Source: Tuctoria greenei
Taxonomy: Eukaryota; Streptophyta; Magnoliopsida; Poales; Poaceae
Length of the DNA: 64,000 nt
Direction of reading: 5' to 3'
NCBI GenBank assembly: GCA_036927565.1
Contig: JAYESD010000002.1
Span: 143,971,167 to 144,035,166 of the forward strand
Shown: positions 50,936 to 63,017 of the stretch, piece after piece
How the letters are laid out: each line of letters begins with the position of its first letter
Numbering within the stretch: position 1 is the first letter of the stretch
Notes under the pieces: model-generated
The model's database searches: none
What the model was told of the DNA's origin: nothing
What the model saw: the letters and a program-made list of their open reading frames with translations, nothing else
Translations under genes and position numbers: made by a program

Positions 50936-53900
50936 TGTGACGCCCGGTTCCGAAAATTGAACCAAGCTAACGCATATGTGTGCCCAGGATGTTCAACACA
51001 CATACACGAGTGATTCACAAATGATAAACAGATAATTACCACAGCTCAAATTATTAAATAAGTACTCTTATTACATAATTCATTATATCCTCGAATACAA
51101 ACTCTAATGAATGTTAATGACAAGTTCAACTAATGCAGCAGATATAAACTAATTAAGCAACTAAGCAAACTAAGCAAATGGGATAGCGCAACTCCATGCA
51201 ACACCACAGGCAAAGCTGACGGTAGACACGGCCTAGATCTCCGCATTATTGCCATTAATCTCACAATCCTGACCTGCAACTGTTGGGGTGGGGGATTGCA
51301 AGAGTGAGTACATGTCGTACTCAGCAAGTGTGGAAAGTATGATATGTGGCTGATTCAAATGACGAATGTAATAATGGCTAAGTGCTGAAAAGTACAGTAA
51401 AACATTTTAAAAGCATTACACTAGGTCTATGTGAAACAATCCCATCATAACCATCATATTAACATAATATAAACCATATCCAATTATTGCCAACATCACC
51501 ATTATCCATGTCCAATTACCATAACTCAAATTCATATCCATGACCATAATCCATAAACCATAACCATAAACCAACCATAACCATAAACCAACCATAACCA
51601 TTACCAAACCATAACCATCCCAAATTCCAATTTCCCTCTAATCATGTAGGTCATCCAGGCGCTCATAACCGGGAGCACGGCTATCATGATAGTTTTAATT
51701 AACTCTGCAGAGTTTGTACCACTTTACCCACGTGTTTGTGATTTCATCACCCATCGGCGACTAAAGAACCTCCCTTATGCCAATTACACTTCCTTTGGTG
51801 TATGGCCAAGAGATCACAAAATAGCCTTTACAAAGGGATTACTAGCCTATTCAGACCCCACTGAGGTTTCACCGGTGGCGATGCCTCCAACTGAGCACAT
51901 CTTCAACCAAGGGCCCCCTCTTGAGCCATTCGGATCCCAGGGTAGTCCCACCAATCATCAACCAACCCAATCCGACTACCCATTCCCCGAGCATCCACAA
52001 TGGTCCAAACAGCACTAGCAAAGCCCTAATTAATCAGCTACGCCGCACCCATACTTGGCCTCGTGGTGGCACTGTAGTCCTGGCTTATTCTCGCATGAAC
52101 CGGTCCTTAGATCTAAAGCAAGCAAACCACCATAATATCCAACCCATCCACATACCAGGCTTGCTTAGATCACCCATCACCATACCGTATCGACCAGTTC
52201 ACATTAACCAGAATATCATTAATACATAATTAAATTTGTAGTGTTGTTTTTCCATCCCAATTAATTAAGCGAAGCAAAAAGGTAAAACCCTTCCCGACTC
52301 TCTACCATAAATTCCAGGTGACAAGGGTGGTCAAACAAAACTAGTAAACTTCCTACCATAGGATTCCCATCAAATTGACACAGCATGCAGTTTTGCAAAC
52401 AAAACATTTATTTTAAAACAGGATCAATATGCTTCAAGGACACTTGCCTTGCTCCGGCAGATGGGGTTGCTCAACCGCTTCGAAATCTTGATTCTGAAAA
52501 TCCTCGTACACGATCTCTTGAGCACTTCCCTCTACTCGTGATCACACATACAAGAAAATACATACAATTCAACATGGTGCACACACACTAATCAACATGC
52601 GATGATATGCATGCATGCAAGGTACAATAATTAATTAACTACGGTTGTTTATTAATTAGATGCAACTAGTTCATACGCGTTCATATGAGTTTACGGGGAT
52701 TTTAACGTGGATTAATGCTGCTGAAAATAAAATTATGGTGCAACTAAAATCAATTTATGTCTATTAGATCTAATGCGTCGCCAAAATTCGCATCGGGAAC
52801 AAATCCTACCGTAGATCTGACGGCTTGACGGTCGCGGAACAAATGCGACGCGTAGACGAAGTAGATGGCAGTACTCTCCTCTTTTCCTTCCTCTTCTTCC
52901 CTTCTTTTTTTTCTTCCCTCTTTTCTTTCCTGGCGCAGCCTCTGGACCTTGGTTCCGGCGGCTTTTTCTTCTCTGCTGGCGGCTGCTGGTTCGTGGGGAA
53001 AAAGTCTAGGGGCCTCGGTTCTTTTTATAGGGGCGGCGGGAGTCATCGGTATCCGGCTCGGTTGGGAGTCACGCGGGCACCGGGAATCGCGGCAGGGCGT
53101 TGGCGGGAGACGTATGGCGGCGGGAGACCGAGCGCTCGCGGAAAAAATCGCGGAGAGGGGCTGAGTCGGACCGTGCGGGACGCGTACGGCGCGCATGCGG
53201 CTCGGCGCGCGGTACAGCGGTCGCGCCCGGGAATCGGGGGGCCCAGGCGCGCTGCTCGCGGTGGGAGGCGGGAGGGCGGCGCGGGGGCCAAGGAGGCGGG
53301 GTGGGCCAGGCGGCGGGGCTGGGGTCGCGCGCGCGCAGGGGCTGGGCGGCGTCGGCGCGTACGGCGGGGTGGTGCGGCAGGGCGCAGGCGGCGTGGGGCA
53401 TCGGGGCGCGGGCGGCGGGTCGCGTCAGGGGGGGGGAGGGGACCGGGGCGGGGCCCGGGCGCCTCGGGCGGCACGCGGCTGGGGGGGCCAGGCGGCGGGT
53501 GGGGCCCCCGGGCGGGCTGCGCCGCGCGTGAGCGCGCGTGGGAGGCGGGGCCGCGTGGTGACTCGGCCGGCTGGGCGGTTCGGCCGCTGGCCGGCGGTCC
53601 CTTTTTCATTTTTTTTCCTTTTTTTTCTTCTTTTTTTTTTGAAACATATTACTTTTTTTATATTATTTATTTATCTTATTTATTTTATTCATTTATTATT
53701 ATATATATATTTATTATCATATAATTCATTATTTTATATTTATATTTTTTTTATTTTACTTTTCTTTTTATACTTCCTTTTATAATTTATTATATATATT
53801 TTTTATATATATATTATTATTCATATTATATATTTATTATTTATTATTTATTATTTTTATAACATATGTTATTAATATTAATATTTTATCTATTTTTATA

Positions 53901-54118
53901 TATTGTTACATATTATTTATATATATACTTATATATGTATTTTTTTTATTATTATTTTTATACTTATTTCTAATTACAAGTTTTAGGCAATAATTATTAT
54001 TTTCTTTTTCTTCTTTTGCTACATTCATTTGTATATTTTATCATTTTTCTTTTATCCTACTAATGTTTAATACATGATCATGTATGCAATGCAGGATGCG
54101 AAAATTTAGGGTGTTACA
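50936..54118 (-). repeat. Del-F 3' LTR
   Basis: 3183 bp. Sense order: AT-rich U3 (about 54100-53640), very GC-rich block (about 53600-53040), TATA box (53022-53029), then a long R/U5 with CCATAAACCAACCATAA-type short repeats near 51530-51610. ORFs over the GC-rich block are composition artefacts. Confidence 0.92.
53022..53029 (-). promoter_or_regulatory. TATA box of Del-F 3' LTR
   Basis: The minus strand reads TATAAAAA in CCCCTATAAAAAGAACC. The other LTR has it at 58082-58089. Confidence 0.6.
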
Positions 54119-54133
54119 ATTCTACCCCCCTTT
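54119..54133 (-). promoter_or_regulatory. Del-F polypurine tract
   Basis: The minus strand reads AAAGGGGGGTAGAAT directly before TGTAACACCC. Confidence 0.9.
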
Positions 54134-54448
54134 AAGTGAATCTCGCCCTCGAGATTCGATAGCGTGGAGAAAAGGTGAGGGAATTTTGCCTTCAGGTCTT
54201 CTTCACGTTCCCACGTGGCTTCGGTTTCCGTATGGTGTTTCCATTGCACTTTGCACCAACGGATCCTCTTATTCCTTGTGAATCCGAAATAATGAGGTTG
54301 GCGGAGAAGTCTACCCCCCTTATTCTAAGGCTTATTTTTGGACATACTATATTTGTCCTCATCTCTCCTCCAGGAGACTTAACCAATAGGGTAAACTTCA
54401 TATGAAAGACAGGCAACTATAATTGGCAACATACTTTGATGCAATGAA
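54134..54448 (-). pseudogene. Del-F protease remnant fused to the integrase C-terminus
   Basis: After gag, minus-strand frames give VKSPGGEMRTNIVCPKISL and RGVDFSANLIISDSQGI, the middle of a gypsy protease. At about 54290 this changes without a gap to a frame reading WCKVQWKHHTETEATWERE and DLKAKFPHLF, the tail of gypsy integrase. RT, RNase H and most of integrase are missing. Stops and frame changes are present on both sides. Confidence 0.82.
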
Positions 54449-55720
54449 TCAATGCGATGCTTCAGAATCAAATAACATAGTTGCGGAGTTGGAGTTAGCA
54501 AGAAACATACCAATGACCACGTCATCCACTTGTTGAACATCCTCTGTAGAGACATGGTTCACGTTGCCGCGAGCAGAATTCTGCTGTCCACGGCTTCCTT
54601 GTGGCTGTCCTCCATTAGATCTTGGGTTTTGCCTCGGCGCATTGCTTCTTTGACCAAGGCCTGACTTAGGACATTGATTCGCAAAGTGTCCGACTTCTCC
54701 ACAAGTATAGCACCTCTTGACTCCACCAGAATTATTGGGACGAGCTTGGTTTTGAGCATTGGTTCCAGGAAAATCAGCACGAGGCGCATAAGACATTGCT
54801 TGCATATCAGGGCGCTGCTGCACAAACTGAGTTGGGTGTGGTGCATATCCAGGGCGCTGAGCAGGAATAGGGGAGCTGTAATGGGGTGCATTGGGTGGTG
54901 CAAGGCGAGGGCGCACACTACTTCCTTGTTGTTGTCCTTGATATGGCGCCTTCCTCTTGATTTCTCGCTCCATCTCACGGATCTTATTCTCAACCACAAT
55001 TGCTTTGTCCACAAGCTTCTGGAAATTTGCATAATCGCAGTTGAGTAGTTGCACTTGGATCTCATTGTTGAGGCCTCTCATGAACAAATATTGCTTCCGG
55101 CTATCTCAACTAACATCCTCGGGCGCATACCTTGAGAGTTGAGTGAACTTGTTGAGATATTCACTCACACTTGATCTTCCTTGCCTTAAGTTCTCGAATT
55201 CTTGCCTCTTCAAGATCATAACACCTTCCGGCACATAATGAGAACGGAAGTTCTCTTTGAATTCTGCCCAGGTGATCCTCTCTTGATTCTCATGAGCATT
55301 GCATAGTGAATCCCACCAATCGGCGGCTGCTCCAACGAGTTGATGAGAAGCAAATAGGACCTTCTCTCGGTCACAGCATTGGACAATAGCAAGTTTCTTC
55401 TCCACGGACTTGAGCCAATCATCAGCATCCATAGGGTCAGCAGCTTGAGCAAAGGTTGGCGGCCTAGTCCTCATAAACTCTCCCAATCGGTCATTAGGAG
55501 GTGGGGGTGGCGGTGGAGGCATGTGGGGCTGATTGTTGATATTGCCAGCCTGCAGCTGTCCCATGGTCTGTATCATGGTCTGCATGAGCTGGTTTTGCAT
55601 AGCCAATAGTTGCTCAATGTTAATAGCTCCATGAGCAGGTCCTTGTCCATCGTTGTTCTGAGGTACTCCATTGTTCTCCTGCTCATCATTGGCATCCCTC
55701 TGGTTGCGAGTCCTCACCAT
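54449..55720 (-). pseudogene. Del-F gag with CCHC knuckle, one nonsense mutation
   Basis: Starts MVRTRNQRDANDEQ at 55720. A Gln/Met-rich helical segment and a run of eight prolines precede the gag core (DWLKSVEKKLAIVQCCDREK, VGAAADWWDSL, WAEFKENFRSHYVPEG, RSSVSEYLNKFTQLSRYAPED). A TGA near 55103-55105 interrupts the same frame, which resumes with FMRGLNNEIQVQL. The zinc knuckle is CYTCGEVGHFANQC. The frame ends at LFDSEASH, the protease active site with DSE in place of DSG. Confidence 0.9.
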
Positions 55721-55980
55721 CTAGAGAAAAGCAATAGGTAAGAATTTAGAAACGTCCCCAACTATATGCATCAAGGGTTATGAAACTAAATAGCTAGCTA
55801 CACTAGCCTAGGTGGACATGGCAATGCTAGGGCATCCCAAAATCCTCTATTAAGCACACAAGCAAACAATATATATATATATAGCAAACAGCACACCAAC
55901 AAAAACACATCGATTCCTGAGTGCTCCTATGTGCTCTAAAGTGTCCATTCTATCTAGGCTGCATCCTACGGTCAACCTGT
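55721..55980 (-). other. Del-F leader between primer site and gag
   Basis: No gene; has a (TA)n run at about 55870-55881. Confidence 0.7.
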
Positions 55981-55993
55981 GGCTCTGATACCA
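55981..55993 (-). promoter_or_regulatory. Del-F primer binding site
   Basis: The minus strand reads TGGTATCAGAGCC three bases inside the LTR; initiator tRNA-Met type. Confidence 0.92.
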
Positions 55994-55996
55994 ATC

Positions 55997-58900
55997 TGTG
56001 ACGCCCGGTTCCGAAAATTGAACCAAGCTAACGCATATGTGTGCCCAGGATGTTCAACACACATACACGAGTGATTCACAAATGATAAACAGATAATTAC
56101 CACAGCTCAAATTATTAAATAAGTACTCTTATTACATAATTCATTATATCCTCGAATACAAACTCTAATGAATGTTAATGACAAGTTCAACTAATGCAGC
56201 GGATATAAACTAATTAAGCAACTAAGCAAACTAAGCAAAAGGGATAGCGCAGCTCCATGCAACACCACAGGCAAAGCTGACGGTAGACACGGCCTAGATC
56301 TCCGCATTATCGCCATTAATCTCACAATCCTGACCTGCAACTGTTGGGGTGGGGGATTGCAAGAGTGAGTACATGTCGTACTCAGCAAGTGTGGAAAGTA
56401 TGATATGTGGCTGATTCAAATGACGAATGTAATAATGGCTAAGTGCTGAAAAGTACAGTAAAACATTTGAAAAGCATTACACTAGGTCTATGTGAAACAA
56501 TCCCATCATAACCATCATATTAACATAATATAAACCATATCCAATTATTGCCAACATCACCATTATCCATGTCCAATTACCATAACTCAAATTCATATCC
56601 ATGACCATAATCCATAAACCATAACCATAAACCAACCATAACCATAAACCAACCATAACCATTACCAGACCATAACCATCCCAAATTCCAATTTCCCTCT
56701 AATCATGTAGGTCATCCAGGCGCTCATAACCGGGAGCACGGCTATCATGATAGTTTTAATTAACTCTGCAGAGTTTGTACCACTTTACCCACGTGTTTGT
56801 GATTTCATCACCCATCGGCGACTAAAGAACCTCCCTTATGCCAATTACACTTCCTTTGGTGTATGGCCAAGAGATCACAAAATAGCCTTTACAAAGGGAT
56901 TACTAGCCTATTCAGACCCCACTGAGGTTTCACCGGTGGCGATGCCTCCAACTGAGCACATCTTCAACCAAGGGCCCCCTCTTGAGCCATTCGGATCCCA
57001 GGGTAGTCCCACCAATCATCAACCAACCCAATCCGACTACCCATTCCCCGAGCATCCACAATGGTCCAAACAGCACTAGCAAAGCCCTAATTAATCAGCT
57101 ACGCCGCACCCATACTTGGCCTCGTGGTGGCACTGTAGTCCTGGCTTATTCTCGCATGAACCGGTCCTTAGATCTAAAGCAAGCAAACCACCATAACATC
57201 CAACCCATCCACATACCAGGCTTGCTTAGATCACCCATCACCATACCGTATCGACCAGTTCACATTAACCAGAATATCATTAATACATAATTAAATTTGT
57301 AGTGTTGTTTTTCCATCCCAATTAATTAAGCGAAGCAAAAAGGTAAAACCCTTCCCGACTCTCTACCATAAATTCCAGGTGACAAGGGTGGTCAAACAAA
57401 ACTAGTAAACTTCCTACCATAGGATTCCCATCAAATTGACACAGCATGCAGTTTTGCAAACAAAACATTTATTTTAAAACAGGATCAATATGCTTCAAGG
57501 ACACTTGCCTTGCTCCGGCGGATGGGGTTGCTCAACCGCTTCGAAATCTTGATTCTAAAAATCCTCGTACACGATCTCTTGAGCACTTCCCTCTACTCGT
57601 GATCACACATACAAGAAAATACATACAATTCAACATGGTGCACACACACTAATCAACATGCGATGATATGCATGCATGCAAGGTACAATAATTAATTAAC
57701 TACGGTTGTTTATTAATTAGATGCAACTAGTTCATACGCGTTCATATGAGTTTACGGGGATTTTAACGTGGATTAATGCTGCTGAAAATAAAATTATGGT
57801 GCAACTAAAATCAATTTATGTCTATTAGATCTAATGCGTCGCCAAAATTCGCATCAGGAACAAATCCTACCGTAGATCTGACGGCTTGACGGTCGCGGAA
57901 CAAATGCGACGCGTAGACGAAGTAGATGGCGGTACTCTCCTCTTTTCCTTCCTCTTCTTCCCTTCTTTTTTTCTTCCCCCTTTTCTTTCCTGGCACAGCC
58001 TCTGGACCTTGGTTCCGGCGGCTTTTTCTTCTCTGCTGGCGACTGCTGGTTCGTGGGGAAAAAGTCTAGGGGCCTCGGTTCTTTTTATAGGGGCGGCGGG
58101 AGTCATCGGTATCCGACTCGGTTGAGAGTCACGCGGGCACCGGGAATCGCGGCAGGGCGTTGGCGGGAGACCGAGCGCTCGCGGAAAAAATCGCGGAGAG
58201 GGGCTGAGTCGGACCGGGCGGGACGCGTACGGCGCGCATGCGGCTCGGCGCGCGGTACAGCGGTCGCGCCCGGGAATCGGGGGGCCCAGGCGCGCTGCTC
58301 GCGGTGGGAGGCGGGAGGGCGGTGCGGGGGCCAAGGAGGCGGGGTGGGCCAGGCGGCGGGGCTGGGGTCGCGCGCGCGCAGGGGCTGGGCGGCTTCGGCG
58401 CGTACGGCGGGGTGGTGCGGGAGGGCACAGGCGGCGTGGGGCATCGGGGCGCGGGCGGCGGGTCGCGTCAGGGGGGGAGGGGACCGGGGCGGGGCCCGGG
58501 CGCCTCGGGCGGCACGCGGCTGGGGGGGCCAGGCGGCGGGTGGGGCCCCCGGGCGGGCTGCGCCGCGCGTGAGCGCTCGTGGGAGGCGGGGCCGCGGGGT
58601 GACTCGGCCGGCTGGGCGGTTCGGCCGCTGGCCGGCGGTCCCTTTTTCGTTTTTTTTCCTTTTTTTTTCTTCTTTTTTTTTGAAACATATTACTTTTTTT
58701 ATATTATTTATTTATCTTATTTATTTTATTCATTTATTATTATATATATATTTATTATCATATAATCCATTATTTTATATTTATATATTTTTTTATTTTA
58801 CTTTTCCTTTTATACTTCCTTTTATAATTTATTATATATATTTTTATATATATATTATTATTCATATTATATATTTATTATTTATTATTTATTATTTTTA

Positions 58901-59158
58901 TAACATATATTATTAATATTAATATTATATCTATTTTTATATATTGTTACATATTATTTATATATATACTTATATATGTATTTTTTTATTATTATTTTTA
59001 TACTTATTTCTAATTACAAGTTTTAGGCAATAATTATTATTTTCTTTTTCTTCTTTTGCTACATTCATTTGTATATTTTATCATTTTTGTTTTATCCTAC
59101 TAATGTTTAATACATGATCATGTATGCAATGCAGGATGCGAAAATTTAGGGTGTTACA
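55997..59158 (-). repeat. Del-F 5' LTR
   Basis: 3162 bp. It lacks 17 bases present in the other LTR at about 53110-53126, between direct repeats GGCGGGAGA, plus other small differences. Confidence 0.92.
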
Positions 59159-59163
59159 ATATA
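59159..59163. repeat. Target-site duplication of Del-F, right copy
   Basis: ATATA, matching 50931-50935. Confidence 0.85.
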
Positions 59164-59540
59164 TAACTTGTACAACATACATTTAACTTGGACTAAAGCT
59201 CAAAAAGAATTGCACAATTTTGCTATAGACAAGGAGGAAAAGGATAATAAAAGAAAAGGAGCATGTACAAAATTAATGCACGTGGAGACTGCTTTCACAC
59301 AATAATGTCTTTCATTATAGGTCCAAATTACAGGGGAGACAAGAAAAAACTTAGGGTTACTGAACCAGACCAAGTGTGTTGTTCATCTTGTCCTAACCCA
59401 GGGTAGGTAAGCCACACATTCAGTACAGGGACCATGTTAGGTGGGCTTTCAACTTACCTGACCCTCCTGGAGGGGTCCGAATTCTCCTTTCGGACCTACC
59501 TGACTGTGTGTATAGACTCTATAACTTACATTGTGTGTAA
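59164..59540. other. Tat-B spacer right of Del-F
   Basis: Between integrase end and antisense region. No gene. It carries one GACCCTCCTGGAGGGGTC inverted repeat near 59461, related to those at 61700-61850. Confidence 0.55.
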
Positions 59541-60720
59541 TTACAGACTCACCTCTATGAAACTAAGCATAAAACTTACAGAGGTGCTCGATGTTCCAAG
59601 GATTGGGAGGCGGGGTTCCATCCTCTGTTGCCAAGCGAACGCATCCGTGATGGGATACTTTGAGCACTCACAAGAGACCTTCCCAGCTAGGGGAAAGTTT
59701 GTTAATCCCTTCTCAAGTTGTATTCTCCGTAGCACCAGATCACCTTCTTCAAGCTGTCGGTTGCGCACATGCCTTTGGTGATAGCGCCAGAGTGCCTGGC
59801 GATATCGTGCATTCCGAACAGAAGCTTGGTACCTTCCCTCATCGATGAGGTCAAGGTCTTCAAGCCAGAGCTTGTCCTCCGTGGTTTTGTCAAAGGTCCG
59901 GACCCGGAGCGACCCCATGGTAATCTCTGGAGGAAGGAACGCTATAGCTCCGTACACCAGGAAGATGGGGGTCTCTCCAGTTGACCGGATAGGTGAGTCC
60001 TGCTTGCCCACAGTGCGGATGGAAGCTCCTCTATGCAGTTGGATCCGCGTTTCTTTTCGTGCTCATATGTGCGTGTATTGAGTCCTTTCAATATTTCTGC
60101 ATTTGCTCTCTCGGTTTGGCCATTACTTGACGGGTGAGCTACTGGTCCATAGCTTACTTGAATGCCTAGGTCTTCGCAATATTCTTGGAATGATGCACTT
60201 GTGAATTTGGTTCTGTTGTCAGTTATGACTCTGTTCAGAACTCCGAATCTGCAGACTATGGACTTCAAGAACTTGATAGCTGACTGCTTGTTGATAGTCA
60301 CAACTGGAGTTGCTTTCGGCCACTTGGTGAACTTGTCAATGGCAACGCACAGGAACTTGTAACCTCGGACGGCTTTTGGGAAAAGTCCCAAAATGTCCAT
60401 CCCCCACACATCGAATGGCCATGTATGAGGTATCATTTGCAGTGACTGGGCTGGTGTGTGAATTTGTTTAGCGTGAAACTGGCATGCTTCACACTTTTTT
60501 ACCAGCTCAACTGCATCTTGGAGTGCTACAGGCCAGTAGAAGCCATGCCAGAAGGCTTTACCGACCAACATGCAAGAAGACGCGTGGTTCCCACACTCGC
60601 CTCCATGGATTTCCGCAAGGAGCTTGTGACCATCTTTCCTTGCAATACACCGCATTAGGACGTCATTAGCACTGTGCCGGTAGAGATCCCCTTCTTCAGG
60701 AAGGACATTGTCTTTCAAGT
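59541..60720 (-). pseudogene. Tat-B integrase, two frameshifts
   Basis: Block 60718-59942 starts with VLPEEGDLYRHSANDVLMRC and the zinc region (end of H-H then CEACQFHAKQ). The core follows with GMDILG, VITDNRTKF and PSSNGQTERAN (D, D and E). The usual DNGT/DNGS motif reads DNRT. Near 59985 the frame shifts to block 60011-59541 with STGETPIFLVYGAIAFLPPE and ARYRQALWRYHQRHVRNRQ. A second shift near 59650 hides the C-terminus NPWNIEHLCKFY. Typical gypsy Tat-type integrase order, after RNase H. Confidence 0.88.
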
Positions 60721-61900
60721 AGCTTTGGATCTCCGAGATCCATTCATCAAAGCTAACTTAAGCCTCTAAATCTTGCGCGATGGGTTGCTAGGAGCTTCCT
60801 GTAGCGCCTACGACCCTTGGTGGACGCCATGGTAATAGGGCCACCGGGACTGCAACCTTTGAGGTGCCGATGTCGCCCCCTTCGCTCAATTTTGCAGGCT
60901 AAGCGGTTGGTCTTGACAACTTTCTGACAAAAACTCTGTCTGGAGCTTAAGCTCCGGTTTAAGCCTTAGTCGGGAGTTCGCAAGCTTCAGCGTTGTTGAG
61001 ACACTAGACATGGCAGAGATACATGACATCAAAGTCCTTCTGAAGCTTTGGGACTCCAAGGAGATAATCCGCAAGTTGTGGGTTGTTGCAGCTACACTCG
61101 CCTTTGACTTGCTTGATGATGATTTGCAAATCACCCTTGACTAGCATTTGGTTGACGCCATATGATAGCACCACCTTGAGCCCATAGATGAGAGCTTCAT
61201 ACTCTGCCATGTTGTTGGTTGCCTTGAAGTCAAGGTTTACCATCTATTTGACCTTCTCCCCGATCGGAGCAAGGAAAAGGATTCCAGCTCCGGCCCCCTG
61301 CTTCTGCACGGAGCCATCGAAGTAGAGATTCCATAGAGGTTTGGTGAAGACCAGGACCTTGGGTTCTGGCTTTTGCTCACTGGGATCCCCCAGATTAGAT
61401 GGAGAAAGAGTCAACTCTGCCACAAAGTCACCCAATGCTTGACTCTTGATGGCATGTCGAGGCAGGAATTCGAGATTGAATTGTGCGAGCTCCACTGCCT
61501 ACTTTGCAATATTCCCAGTAGAATTGGGGTTTTGCAATATAGCATGTAGTGGATAGGATGTTACCACTGATATCTTGTGGGCTTGGAAGTAGTGACGTTG
61601 CTTCCTTGAGGTAATAAGCACTGCATAAAGCAGCTTATGCACCTCAATATATCGAGTCTTGGCATCGTGGAGTACTTCGCGGATGAAGTACATTGGGCGT
61701 TGGATGGTTCAGACCCTCCCAAAGGGGCCAGTAGCTTCTTTTCCATCATCCTGGACCCTCCCAGAGGGGTCCAAAGCTTCTTCTTGAGCTGTCCGGACCC
61801 TCCCGGAGGGATCCGAAACTTCTTCTTCGGCCATGTGAACTATCTCAGATGAGGGAGGTTGATCCTCGGGCAGCTTGTCTTGAAGATCCGTGCCTGTGGG
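60721..61900 (-). pseudogene. Tat-B RT end and RNase H, several stops
   Basis: From 61900 down: a linker with three DPSGRV/GPFGRV units, MYFIREVLHDAKTRYIEVHK and KISVVTSYPLHAILQ (RT to RNase H link), a stop, then PRHAIKSQALGDFVAELT and WNLYFDGSVQKQGAGAG (RNase H start). Another stop is followed by NLDFKATNNMAEYEAL, KQVKGECSCNNPQLA and further stops. The RT catalytic part is not present; Gyp-E is inserted at 61901 and the rest should lie beyond it. Confidence 0.85.
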
Positions 61901-63017
61901 TGTTGGTATTTCTTAACACCACAGAGTTATCCGCAAGCGCACGGAAATACCGTTGTAGCACTTCCCCTTAAGGAGTATTCCCAAGGGTATTGAATCCAAA
62001 GAACGTGCTTGCTAATCTTTCGAACTAGCTCACCCAAGGACACAAAGTTGTTTGGTAGGCAAGGAACAGAGAGGAATTAAAAGTATTGATCCTAATTCAA
62101 GGTAGTTTGTAGTAGATGGTTGTCTCGAGGACGGGCTTACTCCTAGCAATACTAGGACGACTCCTCCCAAGAGCCTATGGCACAGACGAACGTGGAGGAT
62201 TACGAAGGACAGATAGGGTTGTCACCACCTACTACCTACCTCTTCAATCCGTAGGTCTACATATCCACTGATGATTTATAACCTAAGCACAACGCTTACA
62301 TTCTAAATCACTACTCTAGTTGTTTCGAACACAAAGCTACAACTAGAGCCTCTAATGAATTAAAGCAGTGAACCCACAAGTAACTACTTGTGCAAACTAC
62401 TAAGAATAAAAAATTAAACTTGTATTGAATTCACAAAGACTTACTTCATCGAGTAAAACCTTTGTAGGGGTACAAGTGTAGAAGAGGGACTTGACAAGCC
62501 CAAGCCTCCTTTTTCCTAGACTCTTCACTACACTCTCCTTCTACTTTGGTAGCCTCTATGACTACTCTAAACCTTTGGAGTGTAGCACTATTCTCAACTT
62601 TTGGTGTGTGTGAGAAGTGAGGTGAGGGGGTCTATTTATAGGTGGAGAAGGGTCGGTTCCCGCCTCAATTAATGCAAGAATCAGTCACCATTGTTTCCAG
62701 GGAGCCGGGAGGAGCCAACACGTGTCATTTGACCGGGTTTAGCGCCAGGAAGGGGTCGGTCGAACCCCTGGTTCGTCCGACCTGATCAAGCCTCCCCTCG
62801 GGGAGTGCTTCCTCCAGGTGGCTTCCAGGTGGGCCCCCTTGATGTATATGGGTGCAACACCATTGGATCGCCTCGTATTCTTCTATTTGTGGGTCATTTG
62901 ATCCATGTGTTGCCACGTGTCATCGCCTGATTTGTGTAAATCCATTTTCATGGATTCATCCCTGCATGTTTTAGTATTTTGGGTAATAATTCACCTGCAT
63001 ACAAATAGACACCAACA
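61901..63017 (-). repeat. Gyp-E 3' LTR
   Basis: 1117 bp with TGTTGGT at the left edge and ACCAACA at the right, a 7-bp inverted pair. The minus strand reads TATAAATA at 62633-62640. The putative target duplication is GTGGG at 61896-61900; its partner is outside the window. Confidence 0.7.
62633..62640 (-). promoter_or_regulatory. TATA box of Gyp-E LTR
   Basis: TATAAATA on the minus strand, in the context CCTATAAATAGACC. Confidence 0.55.

Larger units (their letters stand above)
50936..59158 (-). mobile_element. Del-F: Del/Tekay-like gypsy element with pol deleted, 8223 bp
   Basis: Two LTRs of 3183 and 3162 bp surround only 1878 bp of internal sequence. In sense orientation the order is 5' LTR (59158-55997), primer site, gag, part of protease, a junction, the last codons of integrase, polypurine tract and 3' LTR (54118-50936). 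LTRs start TGTAACACCCTAAAT and end CCGGGCGTCACA. Target duplication ATATA. The LTRs look about 1% different by eye, so it is older than Sire-young. It moved or could have moved only with help from an intact relative. Confidence 0.92.
33187..61900 (-). mobile_element. Tat-B: gypsy element of Tat type, minus sense, with three insertions
   Basis: Sense order visible: RT end, RNase H and integrase (61900-59541), spacer, antisense ORF (46208-49730, plus strand) with 70-bp repeats, and 3' LTR (45876 to 33187). The LTR is split by Gag-array, the spacer by Del-F and the RT by Gyp-E. Gag, protease, most of RT and the 5' LTR should lie right of the window. The layout matches Tat-A. All ORFs are broken. 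Confidence 0.8.

Noticed and set aside
52825..53785. Long ORFs on both strands over the GC-rich part of the Del-F LTR (and 57867-58916)
   Set aside because: They are open because the DNA is GC-rich and stop-poor. The peptides are Gly/Arg/Ala/Pro-rich with no motif, and they run into an A/T tract.
55870..55881. TA repeat as a possible promoter or origin
   Set aside because: A short microsatellite in the Del-F leader, without other signals.
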